Assembly (NCBI RefSeq): GCF_025766255.1
Contig: NW_026516681.1
Span: 372,001-436,000 of the forward strand
Direction: 5' to 3'
DNA: 64,000 bases
Origin: Zychaea mexicana
Lineage: Eukaryota > Mucoromycota > Mucoromycetes > Mucorales > Lichtheimiaceae
Shown here: positions 34,947 to 46,684 of the stretch, one piece after another
How positions within the stretch are numbered: position 1 is the stretch's first letter
Layout: each line of letters opens with the position of its first letter
Made by a program: the position numbers and the translations under genes
The notes under the pieces: generated by a model
Database searches by the model: none
Told to the model about the DNA's origin: nothing
Seen by the model: the letters and a program-made list of their open reading frames with translations, nothing else

Positions 34947-35762
34947 TTAGACAACGTACTCTTCGGAGTAGACGCGAGGGTGGTACGAGAATTGCTGTTG
35001 GAGCACCTGTGAGATTAACCACAACATATGCATCGTTTCGCGGGGGAACAGCGAGTAGACAAGTGTCCATGCCAGGGCACAGCGGTAAGCGATGGCGTGT
35101 GTCTTCTGGAGACCTGGATAACTGGCTGAAAATGGCACGAGCACGAGCAGCAGTGATTGCAGGAACAAAAATCTAAAGCAGCGTATGTGTCACTCATAGT
35201 CATGCACCACTGTTTTGTCCTTTTTTTATTCATCATAGTAGCCACTTACGCTTTTGACTGTGTGTAGTAGAGATTGGTGTTGGCTTTGAGCAAATAGGCA
35301 GACACGGCATATCCTGTGTTATATTGATGACAACAAAGGAGCAGAGAGAGAGAGAGATACAGTACAGAGAAAAGAGATCATCAGTTCAACGCCACGTACT
35401 AACCCGCCCCACAGCAAAAGTCTTGGGAACACGCTAGAAGAAGAAAAAACCTTATTTTTTTAAAAAAACGTACCAGGAAACAGCTGCTTGAGCTTTTCGG
35501 AACCTTCAGCCATACCAGCAAACACGCGTCGATATTTCTCATTCAAGGTTTCCGACACGTCCGCAATGAAGCCGGCAAGCACGTAAGTATACAAAGCAGT
35601 CAGGCCCAAGCTAATGGTGGCAAAGTCGGCAGGAATTTCGTACAATCCCAAACCAATGCTCATGGCGTAAAGAACAATTTGACGAAAGTAGTTCCATTGG
35701 ACTAAAAGAGGTACGGCTACAATGAAAGCTGCGTATGAAGTTAATGTCGTGGACAAGGTCAT
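34947..35762 (-). CDS. Small multi-pass membrane protein
   Basis: Exons 35762-35474, 35313-35250 and 35172-34947 join in phase, giving 192 residues. Four or five hydrophobic helices are visible: TLTSYAAFIVAVPLLVQW, QIVLYAMSIGLGLYEI, ATISLGLTALYTYVLAGFIA, FLFLQSLLLVLVPFSASY and YRCALAWTLVYSLFPRE. A charged loop (ADVSETLNEKYRRVF) follows the third. I do not recognise the family. A 30-base segment at 35433-35404 is flanked by an acceptor and donor of matching phase and could be an in-frame cassette exon adding ten residues (Cys-rich), but direct joining reads more naturally. Confidence 0.7.
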
Positions 35763-36969
35763 GGTCTTATTCTGAGGATAGAGGTTGATTTAGTGTAGTG
35801 CTATTAATGTGTGTACATAAGAGTGAAAGGAAAGAGAGAAAGCGAAAAAAAGGCGTGTTACCCTAGCAAATTATAATTGATTGTCTTTATGATGTTTCCA
35901 TCTCTCTATTATCGGGTGGACGATCTATTACTTTTTATTAAAATTGTGCAACCATAACCGTACACAATGCTGCAGTCACCAAAGGTTATCAGGACCGTTA
36001 AGCTATTTACATCGACGTCGCTATTGTTGTCAGTGGTCCTTCTCTTAATATCGACTATCCTCAATATCATTCGTTACTCTCAAATAATCTAATCACCGTC
36101 TTCTATTGTTCACATTCAACCAGCGGTTTATAAGGTATGCTCAAGTGAAATTATAAACATATGCGAATACTGACTCGTTGAGTGGGTAAGCGAAGATCCG
36201 CTTGCCAAATACGAAGCTCGCACTTGAAAAAGCTTCAGCTCGTTGCTATCGTCACCGATATATCGTCGCATACGTATATCTTTCACCGCTGTTACTACAT
36301 ACCGAGCAGGCTTAATCAAATGCTTTCCTTTCGATTATGTGTAACCCAGATATGCACAGAATATCTAGCTTGTCAAATTTGTAGAAAGAGCTGTGAATGG
36401 GGCTGTAACAAAGAGAAGTGTGCAATTGCTGTGTTAGGCTCAACATTGGTTGCATTCAATCTAACGATGACAATGATTACAAAATAGCTCGATGGTGTCA
36501 AAGCTGGAAATCAAGCGCTACAAAGCTGGTTGAACGGTTAAAAAAATTATACACTGAATTACAGCAAGTACGTTTGGAAACGAACGACTTGAATTGAACG
36601 CTACTAGTCACCGAAGAAGAACCCTCAGCGAATGGCTCATCAGCATCGTTAACGGATTTATTCATCTGGACAAACCCCATTGAAACCACTAAAGGATTTA
36701 TTCAATTTACACAAGCGTCGCTTCAGTAACTTTCGCCTTTTACAAAGCAACTCAAACAAGAACCAATAGCTCCAAAAGTACATTCTTTAGCATAGCAATT
36801 CGATTGGGAAGCATGCTTCACCGCAGCTTGATGCAATCTATATCCTGTAAAAGCGACCCGCGACGGTACGTTGTTACAATGATGATCTCTCTGAAGTATA
36901 ACACGCCTGCTCTATCCGTATACCCAATTATCAGGGACTACATCATCCCTATTTATCTGAGATGTTACA
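35763..36969. other. Intergenic
   Basis: AT-rich, 1.2 kb. Short open frames only; no gene supported. Confidence 0.4.
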
Positions 36970-37836
36970 TTACGGTTGGAGTTGCTGAGCAGACATCCTT
37001 GAGAATGCTACGTGTATAATGTGAGGCTCAATGCTTTCGATGCTATTGTCACTGTTATTTATGTTGATATCGTTATCTGCGCCTTGGAATTCCAAAGAAC
37101 GCCACAACGGGATGCAGCTGGATATCAGTGTACGACAGTGGAGCGCGATACATATAAACACGTACGCCGTTCTTGCATAGTCAGATATGTCGTCAAAGAC
37201 AACGCAATTAGATAGTCGATGGATCCAATATGGAATCCAACAATGCAACTTTGCAGAGGCTTCAGCTCGTCGGCCGCTTAGCAACAATAGCTTATTCTTA
37301 ATCATAGTTCCACTTCCTCCTTCATTATCGCTGCTGCTGTTTTCGCCATTGACGAAGTCGTCACGACTAGAAGCACAATATCGGAGACCTTGGTCGTATA
37401 CGATGACAGCTTGATGTAGTTTGGATTGTTCTTTGTGACAATGACCGGCATAGAGGTATTCAATATCTGAATGCGGTGCCTGTAGAATAATTTGCATGGC
37501 ATGTGGAAGCACTAAATCAAAGCGTCTATTTTGTAGTGCCTCTGCGCCTGCGCTTCATACATCGCTCGGATTGTGTGGCGATAGAGTATTTCCACGTTAT
37601 TTTAGGCGGCATCATAGTCGGCCTGCGACAATGCACCATGCGACAAAGCACAATGGTTCGTATATCATGGATTCCAATAACGCAGTTATGTTATCCATCC
37701 AGACCTCTTGATCAGCATGCGTCAAGTTGCGGAAGAGAGCATTTATTCTTGACCACAAAAGAAATAAGGTGTGATGATTACGACGAGGGCTTAACCTTTT
37801 GACTAAAAACTGGTAATAGCATTCTTTCACGCACAT
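36970..37836 (-). pseudogene. F-box/TPR-like protein relic
   Basis: The recognisable part is a TPR unit at about 37540-37400: RFDLVLPHAMQIILQAPHSD, then YLYAGHCHKEQSKLHQAVIV and YDQGLRYCASS. A preceding fragment in another frame reads IRAMYEAQAQRHYKI, so one base has been lost or gained near 37535. After the TPR an acidic linker and a basic helix (SGRRAEASAKLHCWIPYWIH) give way to unrelated, degenerate sequence where the F-box would be expected. This TPR plus F-box arrangement is a large family in Mucorales (from memory). No intact frame exists. Confidence 0.5.
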
Positions 37837-37907
37837 GCATGAAAAGGGGGTGGAACATGACGGGAATCTGACCCGATAATCCGGATTTTCTATGGTTCGA
37901 CCGCCTA

Positions 37908-39439
37908 CCTAGCCGTTTCAAAAAATTCACGGAAACGGATTTCGGAAGTTAATTTCTCCGAGCGGTTAATCATGTAACCGAACCAAAATACGTTTTCCAG
38001 AATACACTGCTAATCAAGCTCTATTGATAAATATCCACTGCCATGTCCGCACGCGCACTTTATAAAATAGCACGCTATGTACTGTAGCCTTTTCTGTTAT
38101 ATTATCTCAGCTTCTGTACACTATGTATCAAATAATTTTTTTATGGAGCCTTCCATCCCTGGACGGTTAGCATCATTAGTTGTTATATCTAATTAATCCT
38201 GCATGGAAAGCTTGCGCGCCCCAAGCAACTTTCCATCTATTTATATCAAAATTCATTCTCTTGCAGTGTCCATGCTGATATCTTCTCTGTATCTGTCTAA
38301 TTTCGTAACATGACATGTGCAACTACTGATATAACCACTCATTTTTAAATACTTACTGTTTTGTGCTGAGGTGAAAATCTGTTTAATGGTTATTGAATTT
38401 CATTGGTTCTATATTGATGGTTCTTGTCTATTTCTCAACGCATCGAAGTGAACATATACACGATCCTCGCATGTATTAATATTTATTTAGGACATTTTGA
38501 CATACCTTACGGACACCCTTGTCAGCGGCTCTGCCGACGAGCGTCTCTGCCGATCTGAATTGGTGTCGTGCAGTGTATATTGGTCTTAGATTGACTGGCA
38601 CTCCCAGTAATACATTTGCCCCTGCGTTATTCTTGTCGCTTCTTGTCGAAACTGACGGATAATGTTACGATGCAGCTGTTGTGCATCCAAGTCGATGACA
38701 TTTGCAGCGATGTATGCACGTACATTTTGCGGGACGGCGTTATTTTCGACGGCAGGTGCAGCCTCATGCCCACAGGAGTGTTCGATGTTCAAGTGGAAGT
38801 AACCATTCACTCTACCGACCATGCCGCTGATGCGGCCATTGCACAAGAAAGTTGGCATACGCCGATACAATCGTAAACGAACGGCAGCTTGATCCTGCAC
38901 ATGGAAATCTTGCGAGCATCGAAAAAGGAAAGAATAGCCGAACTTTCTTCGTGGTTCTGTTCGGTATGCTTCGTAGTAATGGTATCCGTCAACAGCCTGG
39001 ATACAATCCCGGATGTTGATCACAAGTTGCGAATCTGACAACGCCAACATATCGTCGTCTACGCGTCGAGGCTGTAATCTTCGAGACTGTCGGCTACGTT
39101 CCTCAAATTTTGACGCGAAGGAATCAGCTCGAGTACTTCGTCCACTGTCAGGAGTAACTGCTCTGCGATTGGTTTACCGACGTCACTTTGGCTTTGATGG
39201 CATTTTCTACACGTGTTGTAATCTTGTCTATTGCCAACAAAAATTAGCAAAGGGCGATAAGATTTGCAATTACTATATCTTTTCGGTTGAAGTTGCTCGG
39301 GTGTTTCTTGGGATTGGGTTTGTTGCTGATTTTGCGGTTCCATTTTGAGAAAAATGGATTTTGATTCGGTTACATGATTAAACGCTCGGAGAAGTTATTT
39401 TCCGAAATCCGTTTCCGTGATTTTCTTGAAACGGCTAGG
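37908..39439 (-). mobile_element. Short Mutator-like element, N-domain only (MULE-1)
   Basis: About 1.53 kb bounded by inverted repeats of roughly 85 bases: the left end (CCTAGCCGTTTCAAAAAATT...) matches the reverse complement of the right end (CCTAGCCGTTTCAAGAAAAT...), including ACGGAAACGGATTTCGGAA and CATGTAACCGAA further in. I cannot identify a target-site duplication. Inside is a minus-strand gene related to the N-terminal part of the MULE next door, but no DDE transposase domain, so it should depend on another element for movement. It lies 14 bases from the left end of the second element. Confidence 0.75.
38586..39343 (-). pseudogene. MULE-1 N-terminal domain protein (one frameshift)
   Basis: Starts MEPQNQQQTQSQETPEQLQP and contains a paired-cysteine motif (SNCKSYRPLLIFVGNRQDYN then TCRKCHQ). 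The frame slips by one base near 39064, then continues to a stop at 38586. The second part has HVQDQAAVRLRLYRRMPTFL and ends with NIIRQFRQEATRITQGQMYY, then WECQSI. The latter aligns with DIIDEWGYHAATAAQVYYWW of the neighbouring element. The stop comes just after the shared YYW, so only the presumed DNA-binding half is encoded. Function unknown; DNA binding is inferred from position in MULE proteins. Confidence 0.6.
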
Positions 39440-39453
39440 GCTAGTGCTGTTAT

Positions 39454-42400
39454 AGGCGTTTACGAAAATTCACGCAGACCAAAACCGGATAATTACTTAT
39501 CCGAAGCAAAAAACGTAACAATAAAGTCGGGATCTCGGTTAATTAGTTTGCCGAGAAAAGTTATGAGCAGTCATGGTTTTTTTCGGTGGTTCTTAATCTT
39601 TTACTGTGGTGTTTGTTTACAAGGGTCCCCCTCTTCCTTTTCCCCCCTTTTTGCATCGCGTCTATAATTTTTGCCATGTCTTTAAACAACCCTACCAATG
39701 CTGCCGGTCCCATTACTGAAGCTGTGCAATTGCTTGGTGATCCCGACCTCTACTGCACGGGTTGCAGAAAAACGAAACCGTTTGCCCTTTTTGCCGGTAG
39801 AACAAGACCGTACAGGACGTGTATTGTCTGTCGTGACAGACAGACACCGAGAATGCCAGTTTCACTCGACTCAATGATCTTCATTGACGAGTTGGGAAAC
39901 TTTTATCCCTTTGCTGTCCGTAATTCAGTTGGTGATGTCGTTACTGAGGTCTTCTCTTTTTCGGGCTACATCGTTTACGAGGATGAAATGCGCACATGGT
40001 CAGATCAGCGTATAATTACACGTGTGTTGGAAGCAGTGCAGCTCTGTGACAACTACAGATATTATGTGATGAACACTGGCGACCCAGCACTTCGTGAAGC
40101 CATTCACCGCAAGATGCGTTCAATCTGTAGCTATACAAAATCAGGTAAGCTAATCAACCGGTCAAAAAAGGCATTCGATAAAAAGGAACAGATAGGCAAA
40201 GTGTTTGCGTGCAGTTTCGTTGAAATCGGATTAATTTTATATGTTAGATCCCTGTTCGTGAGCGCCAGCGTGTCATCCAACGGATGGAAACATTCATTTG
40301 TCAAGGATTTGTGCACGGTGTGATCGATCGGGATCTAGGAGCGATCGAGCTTACTGTTCGCCATCCATCGCAACATGCAGCCGCTCCAGCTCCACGCCCG
40401 GAAGGTGTGTCGCGTGAGGTGCTTGACTTCATTGCAGCACGTGCAATGACTCGTTCAGCGCCAGATATTCATAATGATATCATCGATGAATGGGGCTATC
40501 ATGCAGCAACGGCGGCACAAGTGTACTACTGGTGGGGCTAGACGTTCCGTACGCGGTATATGCTAGACGATGACCAGTTTGTTTCCGCCCAGCTCTTGAT
40601 ACAGCAGTATACAAATCAAGGATATACGGAGGTAAGTAGATTAATACAGAAAACAGAACTCACCTTCTGTAGACCTGTTTTTGCTCTAGTAGATTATTAG
40701 AAAAACGTAGTGTTTTTGCCTTATTGTATGAATAAAAAATAGATTTATTCTGACACTGCTGATGGTATTGTTGCTGTGGGTTTCGTCACTCCTTTTTTTG
40801 CCCCTTTGGCTGGTTGTGTTCATGTGGAAGAGTACCATATCGACTCCACTTTTAAGACAAATCGTGCTGGTATGGAGCTATATGGTGTCATTGCCAATGT
40901 GAATGGTGCTGGATTCCCTGTTGCATATATGCTTTGTGACACAAGCAATGCAGACGCCACAATCGAGCATCCAAAAACACAAACCTTGGAGCGGTTTTTG
41001 GGAGAGCTCAAAGAAAGGGGACTAGAACCAGAGTTCATGTTTAGTGATGGTGATGCTGCGCAACTTAGTGCGATCCAGGCGACATGGGATAGTCGTCGTT
41101 GTCTACGTCAATGTCTTTGGCATATAGAGCATTCTATGGAAAGGAAACTTTCCTCTAGAAGAAATGCCACATCCACTTACTATGACGTCCAAGAAGCGAT
41201 GGTCCAATTCCCGTTTGTCTCGCGTCAATTCACACCGTCCGCCACCACTGATTTGAATCGCATTATGTGTGATAAACCAAGAAGAGAGGAGATGCTGAAG
41301 ATGGTGGGCAGGCACTACAGCCGTCATCCGATGATGGCTGAAGGTATTCATAACACGTGGTGCAGAGATATTAGGTAGATGTATAAACACTCATTGATAT
41401 ACTTATACACCTGTTTCTGTCATTCTTTTGCTTGGTTTTAAATATAATAGGGAAAGTATTTGCTAATCCTAACGATATATGGCAACAATGCGCCCAGGAG
41501 ATGTACGACTACTGTGTTATGCATTATCTGCATCATGCATGGGCTTATATGTTTCGCCTATTATACCAGCTTGACAAGTGGATAACATGGGCAGCTAGCT
41601 CTGTCCCTGATCGCATCCCACTGTCAAGAACAACCATGCTTGTCGAAGCACACTGGAAAGTGCTTAAGCGTAATCATATGTATACGTACAACCGTGCTAG
41701 ATTGGATCTCTTGGTATTCGTCATTATACATAGCTATATACCAAAGCTAATTGACCGTTTCAATACCGAGATCGTGCTTCGTCAGAACCTGACACGCTGG
41801 GAGAAAGGATTTATCCAAGAATGGAACGCAGCATTTCTTCGTGCAAACTACATAAACCCGAACCTGGTTCAAGGCACATGGTATACATCGGTGCAACGCT
41901 GGACATGCGATTGTCCGTCGTTTGTTGAAAGTACATCATACTTGGTATGTAAACACATTGTGCGTGCTTTTCATAATCGGCAAATTGCCCAACGCGAAAA
42001 ATACGTTGCCAGAACATGTAGACCTCCTTTCATCAGAATACTACCGGTAAACATCAAATACATAGATTGTAGATAGTCTTTAGGAGCGCAAATCTTGGTC
42101 AGGGTAAGCTTATTTCTTTCTCTTCTATTTATTGAACAGCCTCAAGAAAACCCCTTCCGTGGTATGTTACTCCCTCGTCATTCTTCCCTCGACCTAAGCA
42201 CCACCACCGCCACTGCCACTTCTTTGCCCACATTAATGACCTCATCAACACCTACACCTGCTGGTACGGTTACCGATCCGTTTCTGATTGACGACGACGA
42301 CGATGAAGAGCAGCAAGCAACCGGTAATCGTACTTTCTCGTCACCACCGCCATCTATCTCACCACCCCGCCATGTCATCATTGATAACGAAGCAGCGCAA

Positions 42401-42996
42401 ATCCGTATGGAAAACCGCATGCGTTTGCTTCGACGGCTCAACCGTGAGGATGAGACAGCCATCCGCGAACTACGCGCACAGATCCGTCTACGGGAAGAGA
42501 ATCTGCTGCAGTTAGACGAAGAATACAGGGAAAGTCTTCGGCCACTTCAGTTGGCGCGCTATGAAGCTCAACAACACGATATTGATAGATATATAGACAA
42601 TACTTTGACAGAGCGCACTCACCGCGTACAACACAGCAACCGCCGTGGCCCAGCAAACGAAGATGTGCGACATGTTTAGCTTTCTTTCCTGTTTTTCTTT
42701 CTTCCTGTACCTTCTTTTTTCTTTTTATCAATTCTGTTCTAAATTATATTGTTCTGCTTGGTTTATATACAAATTTATTTTAAAGTTGTTTTTATTTTGT
42801 GCATCGTTGTCGCATAATATAATTGAGTGAGCGATCTATTGGTAAGTGCTTTGTGCCTTGCGTAATTATGTAACAAATGACTGCTCATATTCTTCTCGGC
42901 AAACTAATTAACCGAGATCTCGACTTAAATGTTACGTTTTTTGCTTCGGATAAGTAATTATCCGGTTTTGGTCTGCGTGAATTCTCATAAACGCCT
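39454..42996 (+). mobile_element. Mutator-like transposon with long inverted repeats (MULE-2)
   Basis: About 3.54 kb bounded by highly similar inverted repeats of about 115 bases. The left end AGGCGTTTACGAAAATTCAC and the reverse complement of the right end AGGCGTTTATGAGAATTCAC continue through shared CGCAGACCAAAACCGGATAA and CTCGGTTAATTAGTTTGCCG. It carries one multi-exon transposase gene. Terminal sequence is distantly related to MULE-1 (both GYGTTT...CACG). No clear target-site duplication is visible. The high match between ends suggests fairly recent activity. Confidence 0.85.
39676..42679 (+). pseudogene. MULE transposase gene, interrupted
   Basis: Cuts and moves the element by a DDE mechanism. 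Pieces in order: N-terminal paired-Cys motif at 39750-39835 (YCTGCRKTKPFALFAGRTR then TCIVCR); a second block 40248-40540 ending AATAAQVYYWWG, where an in-frame TAG at 40539-40541 interrupts otherwise open sequence (TFRTRYMLDDDQFVSAQLL); the MULE catalytic domain at 40742-41376 (YHIDSTFKTNRAGMELYGVI with the first Asp, EFMFSDGDAAQLSAIQ with the second, CLWHIEHSMERKL); the Glu-containing part at 41447 on (TTMLVEAHWKVLKRNHM); a SWIM finger WTCDCPSFVESTSYLVCKHI; and, after two likely short introns, an Asp-rich linker plus coiled coil ending at 42679. Two junctions do not join in phase, so I treat it as broken. Confidence 0.75.
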
Positions 42997-45900
42997 TAGG
43001 CAGGTACATGATCACTGTTGTCAGCATCTCCTTATTTGGCTAGCTGAAACCGATCCAGACTGCATGAAAAGCAACACACTATGAAGTGACCTGTTCCGAT
43101 CAGACCATGGCACTTGTTTGCTTTTACTCTACTTTGCAAACACGACAAGGCCTCTTATCTGAAATAAAACATACAACAGTGAACTACAAGACCGTGGCTA
43201 GAAAATGGTACCAATATCGCCACAGCTTAGATGGGGAATATCCATAATGAAAGAGCAAAGAACTTGACGGCTCTTTTGGCAATTCCTACGCATCTTGCTC
43301 GTGAAAACTGTCAAGCGATTATCGCCCCTTCTTTTGGGTCATTCGAACGTAGACGTATATATACGACACTGCGTATTTTTTTCTCTGAAAATTTTCTCTC
43401 TTTTTCTTTATTGTCTTCCATCAATACAGTATTGCCACTCAAGAGGCATACCCGTGCGATTGTTCATCCAAGAAGCACGGCCATGCTTTCCTCCTGCTGC
43501 GGCTGCGCCAAGGTTCTGTTTTTATTATGAATGGTATGTGATGTTGTTTCTTCTATACAACAAATGGTGTACATACGTTGTTTCCACAATCATCGTCGCC
43601 TTCAATTCCCTCTATTAACCTTTTACGACATCCTTGTGATAGATGACCATCTCCGCTTTGTGCTACACAAGAAGGATCCTCGTCGCAATATGCAAGCTGG
43701 TTCTCCAAGATCTCAGAAGAGAAGGATCGTAAGTTTTATGTTTGGCAATTGGGCAATGGGCTAGGTAATTGTGAAATGACCGTGTGTAAATGGTTTTAAA
43801 AAGAGTGGCTAATCACAGTTGGCATTTGTGTAAAATTAGCATTTTTCATATATCTCCCTCTGAGCAAGTATCATTATCTCCTTCCGCGTGCTGTCAGTGT
43901 AACAAGGTCAACGTAAGTATTATTACAGTCAAAGGGTTGCTCGGACAGATGAAGAAAGATGCAAATGGATAGGACAAATGCTGGGGACTGCGCCATAGGA
44001 TGATTGATACTCATCGTCACCACGGATGTTTCATAGGGCACACATTACGATATTTCTCTTACTCGGTTAGTAGTGTGAGTATTAAAAAATGTACGGCATT
44101 CTATTTTCTTTGGGATGATGGGGTATACTGGATGTGGGCATGATGATTGCTGAGGTATATATGCTAGCCGCTTACACCTTTCTCTTTTCTTTTTTGACTT
44201 GTATATTGAAACTTATGGCAGCAAGGACAAGGCGTACAAGGTTAGGAAAAGAGCCATCCGTTGATTTCGTGTTGCCATTCGTCTCTGCTGTGTCCACCGT
44301 TCAGACCTATCATGTCATCACTCGTGTAATAATCAAGACACCTCACACCACTGCCTCTGCTGCTGCTGCTACTGAGTCTCTTGGCTGTCACTAGTTTCCA
44401 CCACTGTGCTACTCCCGGCCTGAGAAACTTGTCAAAGAAGTTTACCTACTATGCTCAAGATGTATCCACCATCCATCCATCCATCCATCACAGACAGTGG
44501 TTGAAATCACTCCATCTTTGTTCTCAAGCAAGCCAGGCCTTCTCCTGTGTCTAGGGACAAGCTAGTTGCCGTCATCCTGTTGCTCAAGCTGCTGTTTCTC
44601 GTGGTCAACAAGTCCATCTCGCTTCTTGTTGCTTCTCGTGCTGTCAAGTTGAAGGCATGGCCCAATGAAGGATGAAAGAACAAGGATGGTTGCACAGTGT
44701 GATCGCTGCTTTATTACTGTAAGTACAGTACATCATTTCATCAGTTAATTTGGTGTGTGTGTCTCGTCTTAATGTACGTTGTCTGTCTAGCAAGACTGCT
44801 AACTGCCTTAATTTCTTTCCTTTCTGTTGCCCAAAGGGGCGGGCCTTTTAGGCTCGCTCCTTTGTTTTTGTCAGGCTACTACTGGGAGCACAACGCCCGA
44901 GCAAAGGGCATTTATGTTGCTTGCTTTCCAGTGTTATATCGCACGTTCGATGAAGCTTCGGCTGAGTTCGTGCAACGAGTATGGGATTGACGATGTTTCG
45001 GCAGAGTCTTTCTCATATGTTGTGGGACGCACCGTCGGCATGCCGGCGCAGGTTTCGGGAAGCCTTCTTTTCGGAGAGGGCGAGCCCCGTTGCTTAAAAA
45101 CGTGTAAGTTCTTTTCCTTCTTTTTCATACGAAAATACTCGGCATGCGTATGTCGGACAGTGAAACTCATCCGTGAAATTTTTGAAACGCCTTCCCTAGC
45201 ATGCCCTATCAGTTAACAGCAAAAAAACACGTTACCAGACGAACCACCTACACGTCCTATCACCATATCAACTACTATTGCCTGCATTTTACAAGCAATC
45301 TGGGCAGCCTATTGGCGTTTTATCTTTCATGATGAGCCATTTGTACCATCCATGGTCGCCTCTCGGGTCTCTTCTCTGTTAATCCGCTTTCGACCTCTAT
45401 CTCTTTAAGAAATCTTTAATCTTTTCTTCTATACTATACCCCCACCCTAAAAACAAAAAAAAAAAAAAAAAAAAAAAAAAACAAACACAAAAAACATATC
45501 ATAGCTACAACACCCCCTATCTCTACCTTCACATTTTACCACACATTATATCGCTCTTAGCCATAGTCATACTCAAGTATCTTTTTAGTCAATCTGTTCT
45601 CTCTGTTTCGCACACAGCCCGCCACTGTCATTGACACGTGGGACTGCAAATAAAACTACTTATTTCGAGGCCGACCAACCTCCATAAAAAAAAAAAGTTA
45701 ACAGCAAAAAAGACTTTTCGCTTTGAGCTCTTCCGCTGGAAGGTATCAGACCCCTTTTATTGAATACTACGTATCATATGAGCCTATGCGCACTTGTTAT
45801 GTTCTATATCCTCTAATTGTTGCGTCACATACATACAGTACGCAGTGATCATATACTCTATTCTCTGTTGACAATGCTAGTACAGAGATCTCCTTTGTAA

Positions 45901-46179
45901 TGTCATTGTTTATATTATCCATTCCAAAGTTTGAATGTGAGATCGAAAGACTCGACGTACGTAGTTTATCACGTAGTATTTCGGATACCACCTCAACGTT
46001 ACATAAGCAGCTGGATTTATCCTGCCGGTTATCATACTAAAGTTTCCGTGTCCCAAACTGTATCATACATGTCGAGAACATGTCTCAATATTAGCAAGGA
46101 CAGCTGTATTGCGAGCAATAATCGCTAGCTGCAACATATAGTATAGGGAAAACAATAAGCTATATATGCTCCTTATCTA
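42997..46179. other. Degenerate region, no assignable gene
   Basis: About 3.2 kb between transposons. Coding-like fragments occur on the plus strand with plausible splice sites: near 43431-43530 (ending GSVFIMN), 43640-43735 (DDHLRFVLHKKDPRRNMQA), 43850-43910 (CCQCNKV), 44205-44260 (ETYGSKDKAYKVRKRAIR in one frame) and 44900-45110 (RSMKLRLSSCNEYGIDDVSA). They lie in different frames and I cannot assemble or name them. A (CATC)n run sits near 44467-44488. Possibly the remains of a multi-exon gene. Confidence 0.35.
45455..45481 (+). repeat. A27 homopolymer
   Basis: An uninterrupted run of 27 A after a pyrimidine-rich stretch. It could be a retroposed mRNA tail or a slippage product. Confidence 0.9.
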
Positions 46180-46351
46180 CAGTGCCCGCTCGATAATTCG
46201 ATACTCGATAACTCGATATTTTCGATAATTCGATCACTTTCTTAAATGACCAGGCTGGTAAGCAGTAAAATATCGACAAATCGATAATTCGATCATCGAT
46301 CACTTGGCTGTGACATATCGACAAGTATAAGCCAATAGAAATGCTTAGTGA

Positions 46352-46366
46352 CGCGGAATCGAACCA
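46352..46366 (-). other. tRNA-like B-box sequence inside transposon end
   Basis: The minus strand reads GGTTCGATTCC, an exact pol III B-box consensus, preceded by ACTCTGGACTCTGATG, which resembles the anticodon arm of tRNA-Gln(CUG). No acceptor stem or A box of a whole tRNA is present, so it is a 3'-half fragment. The same sequence is in copy 2 near 62200. Confidence 0.4.
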
Positions 46367-46684
46367 GCGATCAGTGTCGGATCATACATCAGAGTCCAGA
46401 GTTAACATGTATTCCCAATAAAAATTCGTAGTATATATTTATTCACTTAATTTAGAAAGTCTATGAGGTGGGATTGCATCAGCTTCACTGATTGCCGCTC
46501 CTCTGACTCCAAAAGTCTAACTCTTTTTTTACCAGATACAAGATGTCCATATCCAATTTGTGTGTGATGTCAAGTTTATCTATAAAACTTTGGTAGAGGC
46601 GCTTTTTTTCTTTAATTGCCCTAATATTCGCATCGGCATCTTCTTCTTCTTCATTTTGTTCTTCGGTCTCTCCCTCCTCGCCTA

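Noticed and set aside
35404..35433. Including the 30-base segment as a constitutive exon of the membrane-protein gene
   Set aside because: Joining the flanking exons directly keeps phase and gives a smoother sequence (LFPGYAVSAYLL); listed only as a possible cassette.
37845..37905. tRNA gene beside MULE-1
   Set aside because: A hairpin resembling a T arm (CGGGTCAGATTCCCG) and a GGTTCGA string are present, but the loop is shifted, and no acceptor or D arm can be folded.
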